Part shown: one piece after another, positions 12,400 through 23,400 of the stretch
How positions within the stretch are numbered: the first letter of the stretch is position 1
How the letters are laid out: each line of letters opens with the position of its first letter
Source of the DNA: Dysidea avara
Lineage: Eukaryota; Porifera; Demospongiae; Dictyoceratida; Dysideidae
Reading direction: 5' to 3'
NCBI RefSeq assembly: GCF_963678975.1
Contig: NC_089275.1
Location: forward strand, 48,845,883-48,909,882
Length of the DNA stretch: 64,000 nucleotides
Translations under genes and position numbers: made by a program
Notes under the pieces: generated by a model
Databases searched by the model: none
What the model saw: only the letters and a program-made list of their open reading frames with translations
What the model was told of the DNA's origin: nothing

Positions 12400-13034
12400 T
12401 ATGAACGCTTATTGAGCTTCTTATCAAACTGGTGTGGATGAAACTATCAAGTCAATGAAAATCATACTTGGGCTTCCCTGCCGTGTTAGTAGAGAGAAAC
12501 CAGCTCTTCCATACAACATGGTTGGATTTTCACTCAATCCATACCACAAATTTGGGATTCTTTGCTTTCTGGCTGCATGGTGGCGACTAAATGAGTGTAA
12601 ATATAGCTATTTTATCACATCTTTTGTAATTATATGCATTCTGTTCATGCTGTAGCTAGCTAACTATTACCAAGAGGTCATAATATTTGTATGGGATACA
12701 ATTATTATAAACTCTTGCTATTACTAAATTTAGTGTTGCATTGATGTTTTGGGTTGCTGTACCATCTGAGAAAAGAATGTCCGGAACTTCCTCATAGCAT
12801 GGTGATGAAGGTGAATGTTCACTCAATCTGTACTGCAAGTTTGAAATGAATCTGAGATTATTTGCTCTCTGACTGGTGACGATGAAATTATCACGTCAAT
12901 GATATATGAATTTTATGTTCAGGCTGCTGCGCCATCTGAGAATAAAATAGCCACATCTTTCTCACAGCATGGTGATAAAGGTGGATGCTCACTCAGTCTG
13001 TATTGCAAGCTTGAAATGAATCTGAGATTGATTA
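12400..13034. repeat. ~160-bp repeat units, direct orientation (first cluster)
   Basis: Related units lie near 12430-12600, 12740-12895 and 12905-13034. Each carries ccatctgagaa, catggtgat, ttcactcaat/agt, tgtattgcaa and gaatctgagatt. The third unit is interrupted by the retroelement at 13035. The family continues at 14235-14935. Confidence 0.65.
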
Positions 13035-14210
13035 TCTCTCAAGTACATCAACTAGGTGGCTGTCTTGATGCACAGTTTCAGTTACGATCCAAGTTTCACT
13101 CTAGGAGCCATCAAGAGCAACTTCAATTTGCCAATCGTTTGTTTGATGAACTTCCTTCTAGCATGCGTTCCTCAGTCAAGTTGGTTCAGGAGAAGGGTGC
13201 ATCCAATTGGCTCTCTTGTCTTCCATTGAAGTTGCATAATTTTGTGCTTCATAAAACTGTTTTTCGTGATGCAATTGCACTTCGCTATCATTGGCTACTA
13301 TCTGCCTGCCCTACTTCCTGTGCCTGTGGTCACTCTTTTACCATAGAACATGCTCTGTCTTGTCCAAAACGTGGGTTTCCTTCTTTGAGACATAATGAAG
13401 TACGTGATCTAACTGCCAACTTACTTTCCGAGGTCTGTAACAATGTTGTCATTGAACCCCACCTTCAGCCTCTTTCTGGTGAGACCCTTCAATACAAAAC
13501 AGCTAACTGTGCATGATGATAACGCAAGGCTTGACATTGCAGCTAATGGTATTTGGGGAGGACGATTTGAGAGGTCATACTTTGATGTCAGAATTTTAAC
13601 CTGGGGTTGGAGGGATTTTTTTCCTTACTTTGGTGCCTTTTCTGTTACACCTTTCCAGCTATAAGTCATTAAGTCTAAGTCATTAAGTCTAAGTCCTTGA
13701 AATTAGGTTAGGTAATCCTAAGGTTGCAGCACATGTTGCTGTAGACCTTCAGTGCTGGTCACTGTAAAGTGTTAATAATAATAAATAATTAACCCTAGTG
13801 CACCCTCAAATCAACCCCTACACTCTGCATACTGACGTTATGATAAGGAAAAGAGATGTGGATACCAACAACGGGTTCATGAAGTAGAGAATGCCTCATT
13901 TACTCCTTTAATTTTCGCCACTACTGGTGGAATTGGTAATGCTGCTACTCAGTTTTATAAGAGATTGGCCAACCTTTTGTGTGCAAAGCACAATCTTTCT
14001 TATGGAATAGTGATGGGATGGCTGAGATGTAAATTAAGCTTCTCTTTGTTGAGATCTGCAATTATGTACATTCGCGGTGCCAGGTCCAGTTTGCGCTGTC
14101 CCGTTGCTGAGGCACCGATTGCTGTGCAGGTCGCTGAGGCCCATATTTAAGTTCACTTGTATTTGCTTATTATGTACTGTTTTATCTTTAAAAATTAAAA
14201 AAAGATTGTA
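13035..14210 (+). mobile_element. Retroelement C-terminal fragment with CCHC and nuclease-like region
   Basis: The frame shows EKGASNWLS, FRDAIALRY, a C-x-C-(x4)-H-(x4)-C knuckle (CACGHSFTIEHALSC), RHNEVRDLT, then ARLDIAANG and YFDVRI. After a nested insertion it resumes with NPSAPSN, VHEVENASFTPLIF and WLRCKLSFSLLRSAI. This series of blocks is, from memory, the C-terminal half of reverse-transcriptase-bearing proteins common in sponge and cnidarian genomes. The LDI and FDV residues could belong to a restriction-like endonuclease, as in some non-LTR elements. The class is not settled. The copy is 5'-truncated and inactive, and is interrupted at 13599-13790 by another element. Confidence 0.7.
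13599..13790 (+). mobile_element. Short LINE 3' insertion with TAA-type tail, nested in a retroelement
   Basis: It separates the FDVRI and NPSAPSN blocks of the host element. It is bounded by TTTAACC on the left and ATTAACC on the right (an approximate target duplication) and ends in taataataataaata. Its last ~40 bases match the fragment at 8143-8190 (-). Length about 190 bp, heavily 5'-truncated. Confidence 0.65.
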
Positions 14211-14234
14211 TGCTATCTGGCTGGCAGCAATGAA

Positions 14235-14935
14235 ATTGTCGTGTTGATAAAATACGATTGAGCTGTTGCGCCATCTGAGAATAGAATAGCTAACTCTTCC
14301 TCATGGCCATGGAGATGAAAGTGGATGTTTACTCAGTCTAAACTGCAAGTTTGAAATGAATCTGAGATAGTTTGCTATCTGGCTGGTGACGATAAAATTG
14401 TCGTGTCGATAAAAATACACAGATTTATGTTTGGGCTGCTGCGCCATCTGAGAAGTGAATAGCCAGATCTTCCTCACAGCATGGTGATAAAGGTGGATGT
14501 TCACTTAGTCTGTATTGCAATTTGAAATGAATCTGAGATTGTTTGCTATCTGGCTGGTGGCAATAAAGTTTACGCCAATAATAGCACAGTGAATATGTGG
14601 GTGTAGCTATTTCATCGCCACCAGCCAGATAGCAAACAACCTCGGATTAATTTCAAACTTGCAATACGGACTGAGTGAACATCTAATTGCATCACCATGC
14701 TGTGAGGAAGAGCTGGCTTTTCTCTTCTCAGGTAACACAGCAGCCCAAACTTAGAATTTCGTATTTTTAGAGACGTGATATTTTTCACCGCCGCCAGCCA
14801 GATAGCATACGATCTCAGATTATTTTCAAACTTGCAATACGGACCCAGTGAACATCCAATTGCATCATCATGCTGTGAGGAAGAGCTGGCTTCTCTCTTC
14901 TCAGATGGCAGGGCAACTCAAACATAAATTATTCA
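14235..14935. repeat. ~160-bp repeat units, two direct and two inverted
   Basis: Units at 14235-14400 and 14400-14570 are direct. Units at 14607-14775 and 14780-14935 are reversed (gccagccagatagca, then gtgaacatc, then catgctgtgaggaagagct). The direct and reversed sets face each other near 14590, forming a large imperfect inverted repeat. It belongs to the same family as 12400-13034. Confidence 0.7.
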
Positions 14936-15350
14936 CCAATAAAACAACCATGTGCAGCGTATACAGCTAGACCTTTACCCACCACTATGCACGTTTGTTG
15001 AGCACAGCAACCCTAGATAACATTTAGCTAATCAGAACATCCGATCCTGTCCTGCAGAAGTAGCTGTGTTTACGATACCACATTTTTGATGCAAATACCA
15101 CGACATGCAAAAAATTAAGATGGCTATTTCTCAAACTAAAACAATCGCTCCTCTGGTTTTATAGTGGTTCAAGCATCAGGGCAGTAAGATAAACACCCTG
15201 CACTGGTAAAGAAATGATTTGGTGAAAGTCGATTTTTTCATTGGGAACCCTAACTAGTAAGGATAATTAATCCCAATGCTAGCATGCACGGTTTTCTACT
15301 TCCTCTCACTCTTTCTTAACACATAGAAAATTTTCTAAATCACTTAGAAT
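14936..15350. other. No feature recognised
   Basis: AT-rich sequence with no open frame, terminal repeat or tandem repeat that I could support. Confidence 0.4.
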
Positions 15351-15512
15351 GGGTCGACATCGGTTTCTACGCTATTTAGAGCCCCTTAGACGATGTGGGC
15401 TTGGCTGCCCACAATTAATTACCTCGGCCTGCGGCCTCGGTAATTAAGTTTGTGGGTAGCTTCACCCACATTGTATTCGGGTCTCTAAATAGTGTAGAAA
15501 CCTTGTTGACCC
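15351..15512. repeat. Imperfect palindrome (hairpin) of ~160 bp
   Basis: The arms GGGTCGACATCGGTTTCTAC and gtagaaaccttgttgaccc pair, with inner arms cccacaattaattacc and ggtaattaagtttgtggg. The tip is tcggcctgcggcctcgg. It lies just 5' of the NLR exon. I associate this layout with small sponge repeats. Confidence 0.7.
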
Positions 15513-15652
15513 TTTCTAACTAATACTAAGAAAAAACTCCAAACTTTAATTGTACATATATCAAGAATAGCTGGGACAATTTTAGTTGAACTTTGGTGTG
15601 TGGCAGGCAACACATTAGTATAAGGATTATGTGCTATTGTTTGTATTCGCAG

Positions 15653-17736
15653 CTGTTGAATGGCTATGTGGATTTATGAAGGGACGATACTGCAACATGA
15701 GACTAAAGAAACTTGAGGAAGAGAAAGACCCCTGGCCACCTATTAAAACCAAAGGCTATATCACATTAGCACTAATGTATCAGAGAGATTTACAAACAAA
15801 ATCAGAAACAACGCAAACTATTTTCTTACGTACAAAAGGAGATATTTCTGACATACCTGAAAAGATCAATTCCCAAAAGTTGACAGACATCACACAAATA
15901 TTCAGCTCTCTATCTGGCAGTATTCCTAGCAGTATCCTCATTGAGGGTCATCCTGGAATAGGAAAGACAACTCTTGTTAAAGAGATTTGTGTTGAATGGG
16001 CTGAGGGTAAGCTACTCACCTCTGACAAACTGGTACTCCTCCTGTTGTTAAGAGATCCTAATGTACAGAGAATTACTAATGTACAGCAACTGATAGAACA
16101 CTTCATAGATTTTGAGAAAGAAACATTACACAAAAACTTAAGACAAACGTATGGAGTTAATGTGACCTTCATCATTGATGGCTTTGATGAACTAAGTAAC
16201 AAGCTACGTACAAACTCATTCTTTACACAATTAATTAAACAGGTAATTCTACCAAGAGCTAGGGTAGTGGTAACATCACGACCTACTGCTTCTGCTTTCC
16301 TTCATCAGATTGTAGACAGAAGAATTGAAATTCTTGGATTTGACCAAACCAGCCGTATGGAATATGCTAATGAAGCCTTACAATATTGTCCCTCTAAGCT
16401 GGAGAAGTTACAGAAACATTTTCAACAATATCCAAATATTGATGCCATTTGTTATATTCCTTTAATAATGTCCATCATTGTATTCCTTCGTATGTGCCAA
16501 CCAGAGGACCTGCCACCAACTGCTTCTAAAATGTATCACAGTTTTGTCTTACACACAATTTGTCACTACCTTAAGAGGACAGGGAAGATTGGTGAGGATG
16601 AACACATCAACAAAATAGAACACTTACCACAGCCAGTTCAACAAGTGCTTCAACAACTACAAAAAGTTGCATTTGATGGTCTTGTAGAGGACAAAATAGT
16701 ATTCACAATGGATGACTTACCTGACATGTGCAGGGATGATCCCACTTGTTATGGACTATTACAATCTGTTGAATGTTATTGTTCAGATGAAATTGGTACT
16801 CCAACCAAATCCTTCAACTTCCTACACTTGGGAATACAAGAATATTTTGCTGCCAAAAATGTAGCAACCTTACCAGAGGATGAGGTGTACACACTTTTAA
16901 AGAAGTCATTTCTACTTGTTTTTGAAACTGCAAATATTCATAAAGTTCATAATGTGATGTTTTTAAATAGGTTTCCTTTTTTACATAGTGAACCTGTAGT
17001 TCCTAAACCTGATTCTGATCTTAGTAAGAGCGTCCGCCTCTCCAACATGTGGATCATGTATTGTGGTATAACGAGTGGACAGTGTTATTCTTTAAGACAG
17101 TACCTGTCAACGTATGGGCAGGACCAGTCTGATAAGGAATATACCACACTTACAGAAGATACCACACTTACAGAAGATACCACACTTACAGAATATACCA
17201 CAATTACACAGGGTGTATTACCAGGTGAACAGGATGAAGCATTTGCTCTGAGACCGTATCAGTCACCATATGGACAAGATGAAGCATTTGCTCTGAGACA
17301 GTATCAGTCACCATGTGGACAGGATGAAGAAGATGCTACACTAAGTAATAGAGAAGATTCTTGGGATCTTGTTGGTTTTCAAGTGAACATTGATGATAGC
17401 CGAGAAAATTATGATATTGACTCAGGCCAAGGGGTCCATCATTCACAACCATCCTCATCAACTCTACCTACAATATCACTGTCATCTGGTTTTAGGAATG
17501 ATACTCCTTTTCCCATTCACTCCTCTAACCCAACCAGTCAGGTAATCACTGACATTACATGTCCTATTCAGTTACCCTCAACCATCCCTACAACAAAAAA
17601 CTATCGATCATTCATTCCAAAAGCACCAATTACTGTATTCAGTCAACATGATCCTAGCAACTGTAAACGCGTTGCAGATTTCATCAACACACATGTGAAT
17701 ACCTCAAGAAAAAGGCTGCTCCATCTCTACAACTAA
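15653..17736 (+). CDS. NLR-type protein, NACHT half
   Basis: NLRs are cytoplasmic STAND-ATPase receptors that sense microbial or danger signals and oligomerise through NACHT. Counting from the ATG at 15631, the frame has a P-loop GHPGIGKTT (106-114), Walker B FIIDGFDEL (180-187) and a TSRP sensor near residue 215. A winged-helix-like block ends in FLHLGIQEYFAAKNV (about 400-415), followed by VRLSNMWIMYCGITSGQC. A low-complexity linker then has three TTLTED repeats and two DEAFALRxYQSPxGQ repeats. A strong acceptor (ttgtttgtattcgcag) ends at 15652, so this is probably a downstream exon and the 15631 ATG may be inside the intron. No DEATH or CARD exon was found upstream. The frame closes at 17736, before the LRRs, which continue in another frame. 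Confidence 0.85.
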
Positions 17737-18774
17737 TTTTTGACCCATTTTTAAACTCTCCTAAACTGATACTCTCAGAAAATATCTTTAAGGACCAAGT
17801 AAAGATACTATATTTATTCCAGTGTTTCCAAGAGGCTCAGGATGACAAGTTATGTAATATTTTGTCTAAATCATTTGATAGCAATATAATGAAGTTTAGC
17901 AACTATTGGTTCCTCCCGCACCAGGTGTTATCATTGGGATTCTTTCTTTCAAAGTCATGTAGAAAATGGAGTGAATTGAACCTGTTGAAGTGTCACATTG
18001 GAGATCATGGCATCAATCTACTACACCGCTACCTTTGTGGATATAAAACAAACAAACAAGAAATAACAACAATCGACCTTAGTGACATTGGCCTCACTGG
18101 CGCATCATCACTTCTCATTGGTGACATCATCATTCACCTTCAGCCACATACTCTGAAGTTGGATAATAACAACCTAACTCAAATAAGAGACATCTCTGTT
18201 GCAGTGATCAACACCAAAACACTCAAAGTATTACACATCTGGTATAATGACCTCACAGCGCAAGAAGCATCAGCAATATCTGATATGATTACCTGTTTGG
18301 AGGAGATAAGCATTCATTACAACAAGCTTGGTGATGATGGAATGGTTATAATTTCAAAAGGAATTGCAAAAACTAACACCCTGACAAAAGCAATGATAGG
18401 CAAGAATATAATCACATCAACAGGAGCTACAGCAATTGCAAACAGCCTAATACACAATACCTCACTGGAGGTACTAGACATGAGTAACAATACTAGACAT
18501 GAGTAACAATACTATAGGTGAATGTGGAACTACAGCGATTGCTTGAGCCATTACTAAAAATAAGACACTAAAGGAACTGTTATTGCATGATGATGATACA
18601 ATTAATGAAGAATCAGCCATGATAATGATGAGGAGTCTGGTGCACAATGACTCTGTCACTGAACTAGGGCTTCCTAGTAGTCTTAGGCATAAAGATAGTG
18701 TGAAGAGAGAAATTCAAAACATTAATTTTGCAAGAATAAAACATAATAGCAAAAGTTTAAAAGTATATTTCTAG
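17712..18774 (+). pseudogene. LRR half of the NLR gene, reading frame disrupted
   Basis: After an A-rich stretch near 17710 the coding sense shifts frame and runs on with no ATG: YLFQCFQEAQDD, LSLGFFLSKS, then RNase-inhibitor-type leucine-rich repeats (ELNLLKCHIGDHG, LKLDNNNLTQI, LHIWYNDLTAQ, LDMSNN). At 18477-18514 a ~19-bp tandem duplication (ctagacatgagtaacaata twice) breaks the frame. A TGA follows at about 18545. The usual family C-terminus (VKREIQNIN ... LKVYF, stop at 18774) is still recognisable. I infer either a recently dead NLR or assembly errors at low-complexity sites. About four LRRs remain, fewer than in many intact NLRs. Confidence 0.75.
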
Positions 18775-19722
18775 ATGTAGGAACTACCTCATGCGATACT
18801 TTTGACATCAATTTAATGTTTATAACTTGCCAATATTTACAAGTATGTATGTAAATTTGCAATAACCTCTACTAATAAATCATTTGCACAACTCTAAAAT
18901 GAGATCTATGTATTTGGATAGTCTACAGCTACAGGATAATCCAGGGCTCTGTTGTAGCTATATAAACGCATGAAGATTGATTGTTTTCACATAGAAAATA
19001 TATAAATATGTATACAGCTGTGAGTGTAACATTGGTGGATCCAGAGATATGAGAAAGGGGTTCCACTCTGTGGCATGCAAAACTTGACTGTTACATATTC
19101 ACAAAAAGTACAATATGTCATTGTACATCTCCATGCAAAACAGCTACATCAGTGGCGTAGCTACCAGCTGCCTTGGTAAAAATGCTCAACAACAGGCTGA
19201 GCAGACCTGAGTTTTGGCACCCCAGATTTTCTACTCATACGTTACCAGACAGCATTACTGTACCACACAAAATAGAATCTATGGCTGTAGTACTAAGCAG
19301 GGCTGGAGCCTCTGGTGATATGGTGCTGGACCACTTTTCAGCTACTTGAATTTGTAAAAGATTGAGATACTCTAATAGAGCAGTCATTGTAATATACTCT
19401 AATAGAGCATTCAGTACAGTTTATAGCCGCTGTTCTCATTACACTGCTTGATCATTTACATTTATGTTAATTGTCTTTACATTACTTTTCAAAAGTTCCA
19501 ATGAGTCAACTGCATGGTATTACATTGAGCTAATTGCTCATGCATATCATGCATTAGCAGTTATAATAAAAAAATAGCTTCCACATGCCATTTCAAAGCA
19601 TATATTTTCAAAAATTTCCTTGAAAGAGCATGCTCCCAGACTCCCTAGCTTGATATGCTTAGCACATGCAGTTGAATGTCACATGAAAGAAATAATTATC
19701 TCTGAATTAAACATCACATCAG
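18775..19722. other. Intergenic, with hAT-type terminal fragments
   Basis: No gene seen. At 19148 a CAGTGGCGTAGCTAC end and at 19302 a CAGGGCTGGAGCC end look like hAT termini. The second continues into ccacttttcagctacttgaa, shared with the element ending at 31444, and into two copies of ACTCTAATAGAGCA (19368-19415). Confidence 0.5.
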
Positions 19723-20230
19723 CACTGTAAAAACTGAAAGGTAGATTTAACCCAAAAAAATGGGTAGTTTTACCAGAAACTCAGGTAACCAAAATTTTAG
19801 GTAGAAGCAACCATTTATTTCAAAGGTTATAGGAACCATCTATGTGAAGAGGTAACTTTAACCTAAGGTTGGTAACATCAACCAAGATCCAAAATGTTAT
19901 AACAACTTTGTGTGGGTTGAAAGTACCTCCATCAAGGTAGGTAATAATAACCACCAGGTGTTGCTTTAACTATAGCAGGAATTAAAGTAACCACTTCAGT
20001 ATTAGGTTAAAAAGCCTGCAGTTAGTGGTGGTGTTAACCACAGTACCAGTGGTTAGTTACTACTTACAGAATGAACTATTTACCTTCCTTATAATTAGCT
20101 ATGATAACCATCCAGAAAGTTACTTATACCATATGGTTGGTAATAATGACTGTTACAATTGGTTGTGTTGTTGTTGTTTGTACCTAGATGATAACCTGCC
20201 TCACCACTGTTTGCTTTCTGTGAATTGGTA
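19723..20230. promoter_or_regulatory. Left subterminal repeat zone of the CACTA-like element
   Basis: It is dense in gttaacca, ggtaac, gtaacca, ggttag and gataacc words in both orientations (for example near 19785, 19850, 19870, 19945, 20030, 20105). In CACTA elements such arrays bind element-encoded proteins. Here the binding role is inferred. The right end (29460-29723) has the same texture. Confidence 0.6.
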
Positions 20231-20469
20231 GCATATTATAAATCCTTTAGTATTTATCACACATAGTATACAAGTCACAAATCGTCATCAAGGATTAAAC
20301 AGTCTTGTAATTGTTTACATAGTGACAACATAATATTATCTCTTAGTAACAGTAATCATGAACAAATATATAGACTTTTACAACATGGCATATACGTAAC
20401 ATAACTAATACAGCCTGTAAAGATGTTATATATGGGTACAGTCTTGTTTGTCAATAGATATATTTATGT

Positions 20470-23400
20470 TCACAGGTTACGTTTAATATCTGACGTGACT
20501 GCCAAATATGATGCACTGCGGTCAGTATTATCAGGATAGGAGAAGATATAATCCTGAAGAAACCACATAAAGCTTTTGGTTTGGGTTGAGTACTCAAGGT
20601 AAAATGAATAGTATGCTGAAAACGTAAGAAAGATGGCATCTGGCAATGTTGAACACTGACAGAGAGTCATGTTTTCCACAAAAACAAAAAATTGGTCATC
20701 TGGACCTACACCAAGGTACCCTCCTATTCGTGGTGCTGCATATGATGTCTGTGACTTTGCTGCATCCTCTACTTTTGTGGATATCTACACAAGAAACAAT
20801 AAATATCATAGTTGCAGTTTCATTATTCATAGAACCATACTTGATACTCCGTGTAAACAAATTTGATCGTCTCTTTGGCATTTTTCGGAGCTAACAACTC
20901 CACTAGTATGCTCAGAGCTAAAATATCATCACCATCTGAAAGTAGAAATAAAAATACATTAATGACAATGGTCATGTGCTTTAGAACATGGCATGCATAG
21001 TGTGCTTTGACCATTGGAAGACAAAGAGATCTTACCAGAGGAGGGTGGACACGATATAAGCGCTATTGAAAATTATTACCGTTAATTGAATATTTCTAAT
21101 ACCAAGACTAAAATGAAGTGATAAAACCTGTTTAGCAACAGCCACACTAATTTATCTTGTGCTTCTTGTGACAAACGGAAGAAAATGAGTACAAAGATGT
21201 CCCATTTCCTGCTTGATTCTCCATGAGGACACGCTAGCGGCGTCCGCTTTCCTTTCTTTAATTCCATGGGAGCGAGCATAGGAGGCATATTGTATATCAT
21301 AATACCTTCTTCAACGATTGTTGGGCTCGAATAGAAGCTTATAAGGTGTCGCTAGAGTGCAACGCATCGATTCCACCGACAAACTTACTGCACACGTGAT
21401 CTTCTATAAATTCAAGGGCGATTTACGTGTTGGGAATAGTGGGGAAGAGTGGGGAAGAGTGGGGCAGACCGGCTAAATATACTAAACGTGAAGCACACTT
21501 TCGAATGGTACCCATTTAAACTTCGCTGAAGGCTTGGTTATACTTTTAATACAAATGTATGCACTCACGTGCGCTTGTCCACCCTCCTCTGAGATCTTAC
21601 AATCCACAAAGAGACCTACTAGCTGGCCATAAAAATAGTTTGACACCTTCTGAGTAATTTTATTTAGACTTCAAACACATTCACTGTATACTATTTGCAA
21701 ATTGTGTTTTAAACCTCATGTACCAAGTACCTATTAAAACTCTGTAAAACAACATGACTTCAACAAGAAATGAGACTTTGAATTGTACCAACAGATAGTG
21801 ATGCGCCGGTTAATCGGTAAAGCATCAGAAATCGATTTATCGGCCAAATTTTGGAAATATCGGTAATTATTAGTAGATGTTTTGGCAGATTAATTTTGCT
21901 GACCCTAACAACATTATATTTAAGAAATCAAGACAGAAATTAAGGAAATATATTGCAATATTGCATAAAACATGTAGAAATTGAGTAAATATAAACATCG
22001 GATCGGTTATCGGTATCGGCCAGTATGTAATTCAAGTATCAGATAATCGGTTAAATCTCTTATTGGTGGATCACTACCAACAGACATGGTCATAAGATAT
22101 TACTTTAAATACAGACTTCTATGATATGCAATAATAGCAGTCACACTGTACCTTCTTCACGAGCAGTCTTCAGCACTTCTTTGACGTTCTTCTTAGAGCT
22201 TTTTTTGCCCAATGCAATGATAGCTGGAACATATCGAGCCCATTCCCTCAGAAAAGAATCTTTTACATTTGCTCTCCCTGTTATCATAGCTAATTCTTGC
22301 TCCAACTGTATACAATAACAACATAAACATTTAACAATATTACTGTATATGCTTACAATTGCTGGAAATTTGAGGCATGGATATTCAGTAATGATAGACT
22401 TAACACTGGTGGCATCTTTCCGTACATAAACCCATCGATTCTGAAAAGTGGTTTTCATTAATGGAAGCAATACCCGGTCACGAGGAGTACGATTTTTCAT
22501 TTCTTCCACCATAGCCTTGTTGTGTTCTTCAAAAGTCTCCAAATCCACAATAGGTGAGTTCTGAGTTAGTGGGTACCTTCTTTGAAGTTTGTCCTTGTTA
22601 TTACTTCTTTTTGGAGCAGGTGATTGATCAATGGAAGCTCCTCTCTTTCTGTCCAGTTTGATTAAATTTCGGATTCTTTCAATCATTTTGTCCACCCATG
22701 AAGTCTGCAGCAATAAACTTTCACATAAGAGCAAATTCATACATCATACAAATACAAGAAGTATATATAATATAATTTTAAAAGATGCCACCAAATTTCA
22801 GAAAATTGTCAAAATAAGCATGAGATATGCTAAAGATTTAACTGTACATGGCCGAAGTACAAAGTTCTTATTATTAAAATTGTGTTTCTAGTAGGGGTGT
22901 ACTGATACACCGATATCATATCGGTTGCTGGTACGGAGACTTTTGTCAATATCGGTAGGGATCAATATTACTGCCAAAACCGATACGATATACCGATATA
23001 CAGTACAACTGGGCTGTCTTAAAGACAGTGTGCACTGACTATGCGATGTAATACAGCTAACAAGACTGGGAAACAGTGACTTTCTTGCTTATTGCAAAAC
23101 ACTATGCTACGAGAAGCCATCTAAGTGCACACACATGGCTACTGTTTTATTGTTATAACGTTTACCAATCATACAATCAACAATCAAATTAGTGAGTTTT
23201 AAAAGCAACCATGGAATGAACCAGAGAATACAACCTAGAACAACCAGCCATTAAAATGGAGAGTAATCTTAGCAGGAGTATCCATTAAAATATTTGTTGT
23301 CTGGGCCACATAATAGAGGCCACACCACCATAGGCAACGAAGCATTGCCAGTGATCTTACAGTGGTTATAAGTGCATAAATATAGTTTAATTTGACATCT

